From assembly GCA_022823465.1 (NCBI GenBank), contig JAJEHX010000018.1:1-64000 (forward strand): a stretch of 64,000 bases of DNA, in the 5' to 3' direction. Source of the stretch: Candidatus Latescibacterota bacterium. GTDB lineage: Bacteria; JAAXHH01. Each line of letters opens with the position of its first letter. Position 1 is the first letter of the stretch. A program made the position numbers and the translations under genes. Positions 19,529-28,196 of this stretch are shown piece by piece. Below the pieces are notes generated by a model that was not told the origin of the DNA, searched no databases, and worked only from the letters and a program-made list of their open reading frames with translations.

Positions 19529-21004
19529 ATGCCCCGCGACACGATCCGGCCCCCCTGCGTTCTGGCCATTGACATCGGCACGTCGTCCGTGCGGGCGATC
19601 CTGTTTGACCGGATGGGCCGGATCGCCTCCCCCGTCTTTCAAAACACCTACGACATGGAAACCACGCCCGACGGCGGCGTCTTCATCGACGCGGACCGCC
19701 TGGCGGCGGAGACGGGTTCGGTCCTCGACGATTTCTGTGCCACGGGCGGCCAACCCGCTATCGGCGGCGTGGCCATGACCACCTTCTGGCACAACGTGGT
19801 GGGCGTGGAGGGGGACCGTGCCGCGACCCCGCTCATCAGCTGGGCGGATACACGGCCGGGGACGGTCATCTCCGAACTGGACGGGCGCCTGGACGCTGTT
19901 TCGACACATAAGCGCACCGGATGCGTGCTCCACGCGTCCTATCTTCCCGCCAAGATATGCTGGTTCGCCTGGAGCGATCCCCAACGGTTCGCCCGGGTGG
20001 AACGGTGGATGTCCATCGGGGAGTATCTCTTCCTGAAGTGGTTCGGCGCGCCGGCCTGCAGCATCTCCATGGCATCCGGCACCGGACTGTTCAATGCGCA
20101 CCAGTGCGACTGGGACGACGAGACACTCGCGTCCCTTCCGGTAGAACGGACGCAGCTGACCCCCTTGTGCGACGTGGACGAACCGATCCGGGGCCTGAAG
20201 GACGCATACGCCGACCGCTGGCCGGCCCTGGCCGGCGCGTCCTGGTATCCCGCCATCGGCGATGGCGCCTGCAACAACATCGGAAGCGGCTGCGTGGACG
20301 AGGACCGTATCGCCCTGATGGTGGGCACTTCCGGCGCCATGCGGGTCATGAAACGCGCCGAAGCGTTTACGATCCCCGAAGGCCTGTGGTGCTACCGCTC
20401 GGACCGCCGGAGGATCCTGATGGGAGGCGCCCTGAGCAACGGCGGGAACGTCTACGGCTGGATGCGCGACACGCTCAGGCTCGACGACGAGCAAAGCGTC
20501 GAGAAGGAGCTTTCCCGCATGGCGCCGGACAGTCACGGCCTCACGGTGCTGCCCTTCTGGGCGGGCGAACGCAGTCCGGGCTGGCATGATTCCGCCAGGG
20601 CGGCCATCACCGGCATGACGCTGCATACCACGCCCTTGGACGTCATGCGGGCCAGCCTGGAGGCCACAGCCTACTGTTTCGCGGACATCTACGGCCGGCT
20701 TCGGGGCATCGCGGGAAATTCCGGCGAGATCGTCGCATCGGGCGCCGGCCTGTTGCAGTCCCCCGTCTGGATGCAGGTCCTGGCCGACGTCCTGGACCGC
20801 CCGATCACCGCCTCGGCCGTGACCGAGGCTTCGAGCCGCGGCGCGGCGCTGCTGGCGCTGGAGGCGGCCGGCGCGCTGGAAGACCTGTCCGCCGCAGCCG
20901 CTCCCATGGGGAAGACCTACGAACCGGATCCGGCGAAGCGGGACCGCTATCGCGAAGCCATGCGCCGGCAGCGGGACCTGTACGATATGATGATGGACAG
21001 TTGA
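19529..21004 (+). CDS. FGGY-family carbohydrate kinase (gluconokinase/xylulokinase-like)
   Basis: Sugar kinase of the FGGY/ASKHA fold, 491 residues. N-terminal phosphate-1 motif AIDIGTSSVRAI, a central GTSGAMRV phosphate-2 segment, and the C-terminal adenosine motif near VASGAGLLQSPVWMQVLADVL. Substrates in this family include gluconate, xylulose, glycerol and ribulose. The sequence pattern is closest in my judgement to gluconokinase-like members. Context supports pentose-phosphate metabolism: transketolase follows on the same strand 190 bp downstream and aldolase is divergent. Good promoter at 19364-19392. Confidence 0.88.
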   Translation: MPRDTIRPPCVLAIDIGTSSVRAILFDRMGRIASPVFQNTYDMETTPDGGVFIDADRLAAETGSVLDDFCATGGQPAIGGVAMTTFWHNVVGVEGDRAATPLISWADTRPGTVISELDGRLDAVSTHKRTGCVLHASYLPAKICWFAWSDPQRFARVERWMSIGEYLFLKWFGAPACSISMASGTGLFNAHQCDWDDETLASLPVERTQLTPLCDVDEPIRGLKDAYADRWPALAGASWYPAIGDGACNNIGSGCVDEDRIALMVGTSGAMRVMKRAEAFTIPEGLWCYRSDRRRILMGGALSNGGNVYGWMRDTLRLDDEQSVEKELSRMAPDSHGLTVLPFWAGERSPGWHDSARAAITGMTLHTTPLDVMRASLEATAYCFADIYGRLRGIAGNSGEIVASGAGLLQSPVWMQVLADVLDRPITASAVTEASSRGAALLALEAAGALEDLSAAAAPMGKTYEPDPAKRDRYREAMRRQRDLYDMMMDS

Positions 21005-21111
21005 GGGATCGGGTTGTATCTTTAGCGGGCATTTGGACCGGCCCGATTGAAACGCGATACCCATGGCATACCTGGGTTGATTGGGCGTCCGCCTGCGACC
21101 AGTAACTCGTT

Positions 21112-21143
21112 ACGGCAGACATCGGCCACGGCAGACATCGGCC
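21112..21143. repeat. Exact 16-bp tandem duplication upstream of transketolase
   Basis: ACGGCAGACATCGGCC occurs twice without mismatch (21112-21127, 21128-21143). It lies in the spacer before tkt. Confidence 0.95.
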
Positions 21144-21194
21144 GGCTACTACAGTCCTGGCGTAACAACGAACCGAATGAAGGGGACTCAGACC

Positions 21195-23210
21195 GTGTCA
21201 GTGAACGATCTCGAGCAACGATGCATCAATACCATCCGCATGCTGACCGTCGACGCCGTGCAGCAGGCCAACAGCGGCCATCCAGGCCTTCCCATGGAAG
21301 CGGCGCCCATCGCCTACGTGCTATGGACGCGCCTCATGCGATACAACCCGAGGAACCCCGACTGGCCGAACCGGGATCGATTCGTGCTCTCCGGCGGACA
21401 CGGGTCCATGCTCCTCTACGCCATGCTCCACCTCACGGGCTATGATCTGTCCCTCGATGAGATCAGGAACTTCCGGCAGTGGGAAAGCCAGACGCCCGGC
21501 CACCCCGAGTACGGTGAGACGCCGGGCGTGGAGACGACCACGGGGCCCCTGGGCCAGGGTATCAGCACGGCAGTGGGCATGGCCATGGCCGAAGCCCACC
21601 TGGCGGAGCGGTACAACCGGCCCGGCCACGAGATCGTGAACCACCACACCTACGTGATCGCCAGCGACGGTGACATGATGGAGGGCGTCGCCTCCGAGGC
21701 CTGCTCCCTCGCGGGCCACCTCGGACTCGGGCGGCTGATCGTCCTCTATCTGGACAACAGTATCACGATCGACGGCGGCACGGACCTGGCTTTCTCGGAG
21801 AACACGGGCCTGCGGTTCGATGCCTATGGATGGCACGTGCAGCGGGTCATCGACGGCAACGACCTCGCCCGCGTCGAAGCCGCGGTGGAAATGGCGCGTC
21901 AGGAGACCGGCCGGCCCTCGATCATCATATGCCGGACGGTCATCGGATACGGCAGTCCCAACAAGGCCGGCACGTCCAAGGCCCACGGCGAACCCCTCGG
22001 CGAAGACGAAGTGGAACTGACCAAGAAGAACCTGGGCTGGCCGCTTGAACCGAAGTTCCTGGTACCCGACGAAGTACAGGCGTTCTTCCAGCAGATGCCC
22101 CTTTATGGCAAGGGATGGGAACTGGCCTGGCGCCAGACCTTCGATGCCTACACGGCCGCCTTCCCGGAATTGGCGGAGTCCTTTCAGCAGGCCATGACCG
22201 GGGAACTGCCGGCCGGCTGGGACGAGAACCTGCCGTCCTTCGCGCCCGACCAGGGGGCCATGGCCACACGGCAGGCCTCCGGCGTGACCATCAATGCCCT
22301 CTCACAGAGAATCCCCGGGTTGCTGGGCGGTTCGGCGGACCTGGCCGGGTCCAATAACACCATGGTGGAAGCGGAAACGAACTACGCCGCCGGCAATTAC
22401 GGCGGGCGCAACCTGCACTTCGGGGTGCGAGAACACGCCATGGCCGCCGCGCTCAACGGGATGGCGCTCCACGGCGGCCTGCGTCCATACGCCGGCACGT
22501 TCCTCGTGTTCTCGGATTACATGCGCCCGGCCATTCGTCTCGCGGCCTTGATGGGCATCGCGCCGGTCTACGTCTTCACCCACGACAGCGTGGGCCTGGG
22601 CGAGGACGGTCCGACCCACCAGCCCGTCGAACACTACATGGCCCTGCGGGCGATCCCGAACCTCACCCTCATCCGCCCCGCCGACGCCACGGAGACGGCG
22701 GAAGCGTGGGTGGCCGCGCTGCGGTGCACGGACGGCCCGGTTGCCCTGGCGCTGACCCGGCAGAAAATCCCCGTGCTGGACCGGGCAGGGCTCGCGCCCG
22801 CCGACGGCCTCCACATGGGCGCTTACGTGCTGGTTGACGCGGACAACGGGCAGCCGGACATCATCCTCATCGCCTCCGGTTCGGAAGTCTGCCTGACTCT
22901 CGAGGCCCGGGACGCGCTGGCCGGTGAAGGCGTGGCGGCGCGCGTCGTCAGCATGCCGAGTTGGGAACTGTTCGAAGCACAGACCGCGGAATACCGGGAA
23001 TCCATACTCCCGGCGTCGGTCACCGCGCGCCTGGCCGTGGAGCCCGGCGTGACACTGGGCTGGGAGCGGTACGTCGGTCCGCGGGGCGACGTCATCGGCC
23101 TGGACCGGTTCGGCGCATCGGCGCCTTACGAGGATGTCTTCGAAAACCTGGGCTTCACGGCGGAGAACGTCGTCGACAGGGCGAAGGCGCTGCTCGCGGC
23201 TGCCGACTGA
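21195..23210 (+). CDS. tkt: Transketolase
   Basis: Thiamine-diphosphate enzyme of the pentose phosphate pathway, about 671 residues. The GTG at 21195 is chosen because AAGGGG lies 8 nt upstream and the product then begins [15 protein letters not shown] like other transketolases; ATG 21177 is an alternative. Motifs: [40 protein letters not shown], the ThDP-binding GDGDMMEGV-type segment (ASDGDMMEG) and the C-terminal pyrimidine domain with [10 protein letters not shown]. The full length is intact. It is downstream of an FGGY kinase and near class I aldolase, giving a small sugar-phosphate cluster. Confidence 0.96.
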   Translation: MSVNDLEQRCINTIRMLTVDAVQQANSGHPGLPMEAAPIAYVLWTRLMRYNPRNPDWPNRDRFVLSGGHGSMLLYAMLHLTGYDLSLDEIRNFRQWESQTPGHPEYGETPGVETTTGPLGQGISTAVGMAMAEAHLAERYNRPGHEIVNHHTYVIASDGDMMEGVASEACSLAGHLGLGRLIVLYLDNSITIDGGTDLAFSENTGLRFDAYGWHVQRVIDGNDLARVEAAVEMARQETGRPSIIICRTVIGYGSPNKAGTSKAHGEPLGEDEVELTKKNLGWPLEPKFLVPDEVQAFFQQMPLYGKGWELAWRQTFDAYTAAFPELAESFQQAMTGELPAGWDENLPSFAPDQGAMATRQASGVTINALSQRIPGLLGGSADLAGSNNTMVEAETNYAAGNYGGRNLHFGVREHAMAAALNGMALHGGLRPYAGTFLVFSDYMRPAIRLAALMGIAPVYVFTHDSVGLGEDGPTHQPVEHYMALRAIPNLTLIRPADATETAEAWVAALRCTDGPVALALTRQKIPVLDRAGLAPADGLHMGAYVLVDADNGQPDIILIASGSEVCLTLEARDALAGEGVAARVVSMPSWELFEAQTAEYRESILPASVTARLAVEPGVTLGWERYVGPRGDVIGLDRFGASAPYEDVFENLGFTAENVVDRAKALLAAAD

Positions 23211-23298
23211 CCGAGTGATCGGAAGATGCTAGATCGCGTCAGCCGGGCGATGAGAAGACGCTCCCCGCGTGTGCGATACGTGATCAGAGCCCAACCTC

Positions 23299-24303
23299 CT
23301 AAAATCCTACCTCTTTGAATACCTCCAGAGGCATTTCCTTCTCCAGGTCCTTGAAATACTGGTAGTTGGTATCGACTACCTCATACCCCATATTCGTGTA
23401 CAGAAGTATGGGACGGGGGCTGCCCGTGTTCGCCTGGGTCGTCGCGTGGCGGTATCCGAGCTGGCGCATCTCCCGCAGCAGGACCTCCATCATGTACCGT
23501 CCGAATCCCTTGCCCTGCTCCCCCTCGCTCACACGCCCTCCCACAGGACTGCCTTCGATGAAGAACCAGGGGATGTAGAAGGTTTCCTGCGCCTGGGGCG
23601 ATCGGCAGAAATCACCGATGGACTGGGCGAACCCCTGCCCGATGCACTGATCTCCGCGGAAGAGTTGGAATTCCATGTTGGGCAGCCTGCCCCGTCCGGG
23701 CTTGACGTCGAACCGCGTGGTAACTTCCGGATCCGGCAATACGGGATCGGGTACGGTGAAATCGGGAAGTTCGAGGAGGATGATGCCGCGCGTTATGCGG
23801 TAGTCGTTCATGCTGAGCAGGGCGCCCACGTGGCCCATTCTGTCGGACTGGAACGCGTGGCAGAAGCGGTAGAAACGGTATCCGAAGTAACTGAAGGCCC
23901 GGATCTGGCTTATCCCAAACCCCCGCAAATGTGCTTCCGCCGCTTCCAGGAGCGCCAGGCCGGCCGGCCTGGCACCTGCCCGGTAGTGAAAGAACCGTAT
24001 TAGGCCGATTCGGTCCTCTAACAGGTCCTCGATGGGATGAAGCCCGATGCGGTCCTCCTCTTCACCCTTCCGGCAGACGGCCACGTGGGCGAATCCCGCG
24101 ATGGCGCCGTCGTCGTCTTCCACCACCAGGATGGACTCGTCCGAAAGGTCCTCGTAGGGTTCGTCCCGTTCTTCATGCCACAGAACGCCGGTTTCGAATT
24201 CATCCGCTGTGACCGGATAACAGTACGGCATGTCCGCGAATTGTTCGTTGTAGAAATCCGTCAGCCTGGACACCTGGTCGATTTCAAGGGTTGTGATTCT
24301 CAT
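23299..24303 (-). CDS. Tandem GNAT-family acetyltransferase
   Basis: Protein of 334 residues with two GNAT-like halves. The C-terminal half carries the acetyl-CoA motif A (EQGKGFGRYMMEVLLREM) and the typical following YRHATTQANTGSPRPILLYTNMGYEVVD strand-helix ending. The N-terminal half (IAGFAHVAV, then RPAGLALLEAAEAHLRGFG) looks like a diverged first domain. Start ATG at 24303 with GAGGAA about 9 nt upstream; eight further residues are possible in frame. The acceptor substrate is unknown. It is convergent with tkt and divergent from fic. Confidence 0.8.
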   Translation of the reverse strand: MRITTLEIDQVSRLTDFYNEQFADMPYCYPVTADEFETGVLWHEERDEPYEDLSDESILVVEDDDGAIAGFAHVAVCRKGEEEDRIGLHPIEDLLEDRIGLIRFFHYRAGARPAGLALLEAAEAHLRGFGISQIRAFSYFGYRFYRFCHAFQSDRMGHVGALLSMNDYRITRGIILLELPDFTVPDPVLPDPEVTTRFDVKPGRGRLPNMEFQLFRGDQCIGQGFAQSIGDFCRSPQAQETFYIPWFFIEGSPVGGRVSEGEQGKGFGRYMMEVLLREMRQLGYRHATTQANTGSPRPILLYTNMGYEVVDTNYQYFKDLEKEMPLEVFKEVGF

Positions 24304-24612
24304 GGTGGATGGTTCCTCGCGCGGCAACCGTGTTCGTCGGGGTAATTAGCTGATTCACATTCAGCCGTGTTCGTCGGGACACTTACTAACTGATACGCAT
24401 TTGGATGCATGAAAAAGGGGGGCAACTGGGGGAACTGGCCCGAGAGCAACACACCAAAATCCCGGGACCCTCTCCTCTGCCAGCCCCCCTCTCTGGTTGA
24501 AAAATTGCATCTATTAACTTGTGTTACCACTAATATCGTGAATAATACCCATAAATTCGATATAATTCACATTATTTTGACAATAAAGCGTGAACGAGTT
24601 AATTTCGATCTC
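24304..24612. other. Divergent intergenic region before fic, with repeats and AT-rich promoter zone
   Basis: About 309 bp without a gene. Near the GNAT start there is an imperfect 37-bp direct repeat (24328-24364 and 24365-24401, the first 14 bases identical, CCGTGTTCGTCGGG). The half next to fic is strikingly AT-rich. It contains a perfect TATAAT at 24561-24566 without a good -35, a TTGACA at 24577-24582 whose -10 would be poor and very close to the start codon, and a GTGAAT/ATTCAC inverted pair (24538-24543, 24565-24570). This base composition suggests foreign origin of the fic segment. Confidence 0.5.
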
Positions 24613-25533
24613 ATGGCCACGACCAGACCAATGAAAAACCGCATCCAGATGTTGAAACGTGAATACGATACCTTGCGGAAAGGCAAGGATTCGCTCTTGT
24701 CCATGATCGACGAGGTGGAGATAGCAGAGAGCGTGTACAACTCCAACGCCATTGAGAATTCAACGCTGTCGCTCGAGGAAACCGAGCGGATCCTGCTGGA
24801 ACAAATACTGTCCCGCAATGTATCCATTCGTGAAGTCTACGAGGCGAAAAACCTCGCCCGGGTCATGGAGTACAAGCGAATCGCGGCGAAAGAAAGCGAA
24901 TTGAGCGAATCCCTGATTCTGCAGTTCCACCAGATGCTGATGGGGGGTATCGACGATTCCATCGCCGGACGCTTTCGACGGCGGGGCGAATACGTTCGAG
25001 TCGGAACGCATATCGCTCCGGCGCCCGAGCACGTGGAACGCATGATGGAAAATCTTCTTATAGACTACGTCAGTGACCTGGATGCTTACTTTCTGGACAA
25101 GATCGCGCTTTTTCACCTGGACTTCGAATATATCCATCCATTCTGTGATGGAAACGGCAGACTGGGACGGGTCATCATGAATTTCCACCTTCTGCAACTC
25201 GGCCTGCCCCGTATCATCATACGTAACTCAGAGAAGGAGAGGTACTACCAGGCGTTCAGGGAATATGGGGACGGCGCGTCGACCAGAACCATGGAGAATA
25301 TCGTCTTCCTCGGACTTATGGAATCGTTACACAAACGGTTGAGTTATTTGAGAGGCGCGGAGATCATCCGGCTGTCGGACTACGTCAGGCAGAACGGCCT
25401 GTCAGCCCCGGCGTTCACAAACGCCGCCCGGCGGCAAACCATTCCCGCGTTCCGCGAAAAGGGGGTTTGGAAGATCGGAAGAGCATACGACTATAGAGAA
25501 AAGGCAGGCCGCGTCGAACGTTCGAGAGCCTGA
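24613..25533 (+). CDS. Fic family protein, class II (self-inhibited) with C-terminal HTH-like region
   Basis: AMPylation-type Fic protein, 306 residues, which would transfer a nucleotide monophosphate to a protein. The catalytic motif HPFCDGNGRLGR starts at residue 175 and is complete. The inhibitory helix motif S-x-x-x-E-N (SNAIEN, residues 44-49) is N-terminal to the Fic domain, which defines class II. The last 70 residues contain LSDYVRQNGLSAPAFTNAARRQTIPAFREKG, resembling the DNA-binding helix-turn-helix tail of many stand-alone Fic proteins. The start ATG at 24613 is preferred to upstream frame extension. It is solitary, with no separate antitoxin. Likely laterally acquired given the AT-rich upstream. 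Confidence 0.92.
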   Translation: MATTRPMKNRIQMLKREYDTLRKGKDSLLSMIDEVEIAESVYNSNAIENSTLSLEETERILLEQILSRNVSIREVYEAKNLARVMEYKRIAAKESELSESLILQFHQMLMGGIDDSIAGRFRRRGEYVRVGTHIAPAPEHVERMMENLLIDYVSDLDAYFLDKIALFHLDFEYIHPFCDGNGRLGRVIMNFHLLQLGLPRIIIRNSEKERYYQAFREYGDGASTRTMENIVFLGLMESLHKRLSYLRGAEIIRLSDYVRQNGLSAPAFTNAARRQTIPAFREKGVWKIGRAYDYREKAGRVERSRA

Positions 25534-25560
25534 GTCTGGCGCCTTGAGCTTCTACTCCAG

Positions 25561-25649
25561 TCGCGCCAGGTCCACAGTACTCGCACCAGATCCATACTAC
25601 TCACGCCAGGCGCACCTGGTCCATAGTACTCGCGCCAGGTCCACACTAC
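25561..25649. repeat. Four-copy 20-bp tandem repeat between fic and a serine hydrolase gene
   Basis: Units at 25561-25580, 25581-25600, 25601-25629 (with a 9-bp internal insertion) and 25630-25649. Consensus TCGCGCCAGGTCCACAGTAC. Copies 1 and 4 differ at one base. The period is not a codon multiple and no spacers separate the units, so it is neither coding nor CRISPR. Confidence 0.92.
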
Positions 25650-25667
25650 CAGAGAGGAACCACATCC

Positions 25668-26957
25668 ATGTACCCGATACGACGCTTCCGCGCCCTGCTT
25701 CCGCTGCTTGCGGCATTGCTCTTCTTCGCGCCCGCCGCACCGCAAGTATTCGCTCAGTCCTTTGTCCCGGCCAGCCCGGAGGAGGCGGGGGTTTCTTCCG
25801 AACGGCTTGCGCGCATCGATACAATGCTTGAAGCGTATGTCGAGGAAGAACGGCTGCCGGGCGCCGCGCTCGTGATCGGGCGGCGCGGCCACGTGGTCTA
25901 CGCCAGGGCCTTCGGCTACCGGGACCGCGAGGCGGGGGAACCGCTCGAGATCACGGATCTCTTCCGCATCGCTTCGCAGACCAAGGCGGTCATTTCGGTG
26001 GGCGTGATGATTCTGCAGGAACAGGGGCGCCTGCTGATCGACCAGGACCTGGGCGACTTCATCCCCGAATTCGATAGCACCACCGTCGCCGTTAAAACCG
26101 AGGAAGGAAACTTCGAGACCGTTCCCGCCAACCGCAAGATCACAGTGCGCGACCTGCTCACGCACACCGCCGGCATCGGGTACGGATGGGGGCCGGGCGC
26201 GGAGCGCTGGGAAGAGGCCGGCATTGTGGGCTGGTATTTCGCGGACCGCGACGAACCGATTGCCGACACCGTCGAGCGCATGGGAGATCTGCCCATGGAT
26301 GCCCAGCCGGGCGAGGCCTTCGTATACGGCTACGCCACGGATATCCTGGGCGTAGTGATCGAGCGGGCTTCCGAGATGCCGCTGGACGAATTCCTGCGTG
26401 TCGAGATTCTCGAGCCGCTGGGCATGGTGGATACGCACTTCTATGTGCCTCAGGAAAAAGCGGACCGGCTGACCGTCGTGTACTCAGTGACGGAAGAAAC
26501 CGGGATGGAGCGCGCGCCCGATCCGGGCCACATGGTCGGACAGGGGATGTATCTCGAAGGACCGCGCAAGAGCTTCTCGGGCGGCGCGGGGCTCGTCTCC
26601 ACGCCGGACGATTACGCCCGCTTTCTCGAGGCGCTCCGGCGCGGGGGTACGCTGGACGGGGCGCGCATCCTGTCGCCCAAGACGGTGCAACTCATGACCG
26701 TCGATCACGTCCACGATGCGTGGCAGGGAGACGGCGGCGGGTTCGGCCTCGGGTTCGGCATTACGGAGGAGATCGGCTGGAACGGACTGCCGGGTACTCC
26801 GGGGACATACGCCTGGGGAGGGGCTTATCACTCCACGTACTGGGTCGATCCGGCCGAAGAACTGGTGGTTTCGTACATGACGCAGGTCATCCCCGCCCAG
26901 GGTCTCGACGACCACCAGCGTCTCCGGGCGCTCATCTACCAGGCGCTGGTGGACTGA
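25668..26957 (+). CDS. Serine beta-lactamase-related hydrolase (class C / EstB type), exported
   Basis: Penicillin-binding-fold hydrolase, 429 residues. A signal peptide (Arg-rich n-region, hydrophobic core, cleavage near VFAQ) precedes the domain. The catalytic Ser-x-x-Lys is SQTK in LFRIASQTKAVISV, the Tyr motif is YGYATDILG, and the C-terminal KTG-like element is replaced by WGGAYHSTYW, as in esterase-like members. The periplasmic role is probably an esterase or D-amino peptidase rather than antibiotic resistance, but this is inference. Promoter elements were not identified. The 20-bp repeat array lies immediately upstream. Confidence 0.9.
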   Translation: MYPIRRFRALLPLLAALLFFAPAAPQVFAQSFVPASPEEAGVSSERLARIDTMLEAYVEEERLPGAALVIGRRGHVVYARAFGYRDREAGEPLEITDLFRIASQTKAVISVGVMILQEQGRLLIDQDLGDFIPEFDSTTVAVKTEEGNFETVPANRKITVRDLLTHTAGIGYGWGPGAERWEEAGIVGWYFADRDEPIADTVERMGDLPMDAQPGEAFVYGYATDILGVVIERASEMPLDEFLRVEILEPLGMVDTHFYVPQEKADRLTVVYSVTEETGMERAPDPGHMVGQGMYLEGPRKSFSGGAGLVSTPDDYARFLEALRRGGTLDGARILSPKTVQLMTVDHVHDAWQGDGGGFGLGFGITEEIGWNGLPGTPGTYAWGGAYHSTYWVDPAEELVVSYMTQVIPAQGLDDHQRLRALIYQALVD

Positions 26958-27251
26958 ACCGGAAGGTCCGGTACTTGGAGTGTGCTGGCTGGCATTGCGA
27001 GTTCTACCCGGGTTTTTGGTTTACTTGATTTCGGATGAAATGGGTGAAAGACTTGGGAAATTACGAGATGATTCACGATTTTTGGACTGTAGTTAGTGAA
27101 CTTTGGAACTATTGAGAAGACACGACAGTATAGTTTACTTTGTAAGTTTGGGTCTGGTGAGGTTTGATATTGACGCCGAACTTTGTGGCACGTTACTTGG
27201 ATATATACCTCCCATTCCCCCAATACGCTTATTCTACCCCGAGGTGTCATG

Positions 27252-27413
27252 ATGGCTAAAGACTCCAAAAAGGATGCTTCCTACATACGTGTTCGGGAAT
27301 ACGGTGGGTTTGAGGTTGATATAAACTCCTATGTCAAGAAGCCCGAAGTCCGTAAAACGATAAGCAAACTCCGCAACATTACGGACAAGAAGGAGTCTGA
27401 TAGGAGGGCTTGA
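27252..27413 (+). CDS. Small hypothetical protein in low-GC insert
   Basis: Charged 53-residue protein (Lys/Asp/Arg-rich, MAKDSKKDASYIRVREYGG start). The ATG at 27252 (or 27249) follows GAGGTG at a usable distance. No family recognised. The region has visibly lower GC than its neighbours and the gene sits 19 bp before a membrane protein gene on the same strand, so the two may be one acquired unit. Confidence 0.5.
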   Translation: MAKDSKKDASYIRVREYGGFEVDINSYVKKPEVRKTISKLRNITDKKESDRRA

Positions 27414-27432
27414 ATCTCTTTTTATTCCGGCA

Positions 27433-28134
27433 TTGAGTGGTTACGTCTATCACAGGACATCATATAAATACAGATCGCAGATAAACAGAGAATCAGGATA
27501 CCATGTCCTGTTTCGATCTGCAATAATAGGAATCTTCACCTACCCAGTTGCCTACCTGGTCGCCTGGTTTGTGTTTTCTCACCTGCCAAACTACGCCGCG
27601 ACAAACTACCCGTTCCTTGCTGGCTGGATTCCCATCGGTAACATCCCCACTACCTACTTTCCTTTTTTAACTGGCTGGATCTCCATCGGTCTATGTTGGA
27701 GCGCAGCCAGTGTTAAAAATCGGCGTTCAGACAAAGAGGAAGTAGAAGCAGAAGTGGCGGCCGAAATGGGGGACTTCCTGAGTCTTCTGATGCGGGACTG
27801 CAATAAACGCAACAAGATGATGGAGATTACTTTGAAGAACAGAAAAGTCTACGTGGGTCTACCAATCAGTAGTCCGGGGCCGAGACTAAGTACCGACCAG
27901 TTCATACGCATTCTGCCCTTCATGAGCGGGTACCGAGATGAGGAGTCCTTGGAATCACATTTCAACACCTACTATGAATGGGTTAGTGAGCCTGGCGATG
28001 ATAGATATCTTAAAAATGTATTGGATCTGGATACTGGAGATTTCGCAGTGACTATAGCAAGGAAGGAAATCGTTTCGGCCAGGATATTCGATGAGGAGGT
28101 TTACGTACGCTTCATCACTGGTGAATGGCAATAG
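27433..28134 (+). CDS. Hypothetical membrane protein in low-GC insert
   Basis: About 233 residues beginning at a TTG (27433), the only plausible start after the upstream gene; no ribosome site is close, so the start is uncertain. Two or three membrane segments occupy residues about 28-92, including an internal near-duplication (YPFLAGWIPIG / FPFLTGWISIG). After a Glu-rich linker, the cytosolic part has EITLKNRKVYVGLPI, LPFMSGYRDEESL and a nearby FNTYYEWV motif. I have seen this combination in uncharacterised membrane-associated proteins but know no function. Low GC and isolation from the surrounding metabolic genes suggest transfer. Confidence 0.6.
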   Translation: MSGYVYHRTSYKYRSQINRESGYHVLFRSAIIGIFTYPVAYLVAWFVFSHLPNYAATNYPFLAGWIPIGNIPTTYFPFLTGWISIGLCWSAASVKNRRSDKEEVEAEVAAEMGDFLSLLMRDCNKRNKMMEITLKNRKVYVGLPISSPGPRLSTDQFIRILPFMSGYRDEESLESHFNTYYEWVSEPGDDRYLKNVLDLDTGDFAVTIARKEIVSARIFDEEVYVRFITGEWQ

Positions 28135-28196
28135 GGATGGGGGAAAACGGAGTCTGACGGCTGCCAGTCAAATCGATGAATCGCTAATTCCTACAA

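Noticed and set aside
19241-21064. N-terminal extension of the aldolase frame far upstream
   Set aside because: The true start has a strong ribosome site and the family N-terminus. The extension is antisense to the FGGY kinase.
25561-25649. CRISPR-like array
   Set aside because: Units are directly adjacent with no unique spacers, only four copies, and no cas genes.
26958-26972. Intrinsic terminator after the serine hydrolase (ACCGGA-AGG-TCCGGT)
   Set aside because: The stem is only 6 bp and is not followed by a T-run.
27186-27201. Sigma-54-like promoter (TGGCAC-N5-TTGG) before the low-GC insert
   Set aside because: The essential GC of the -12 element is GG here, and no sigma-54 activator is nearby.
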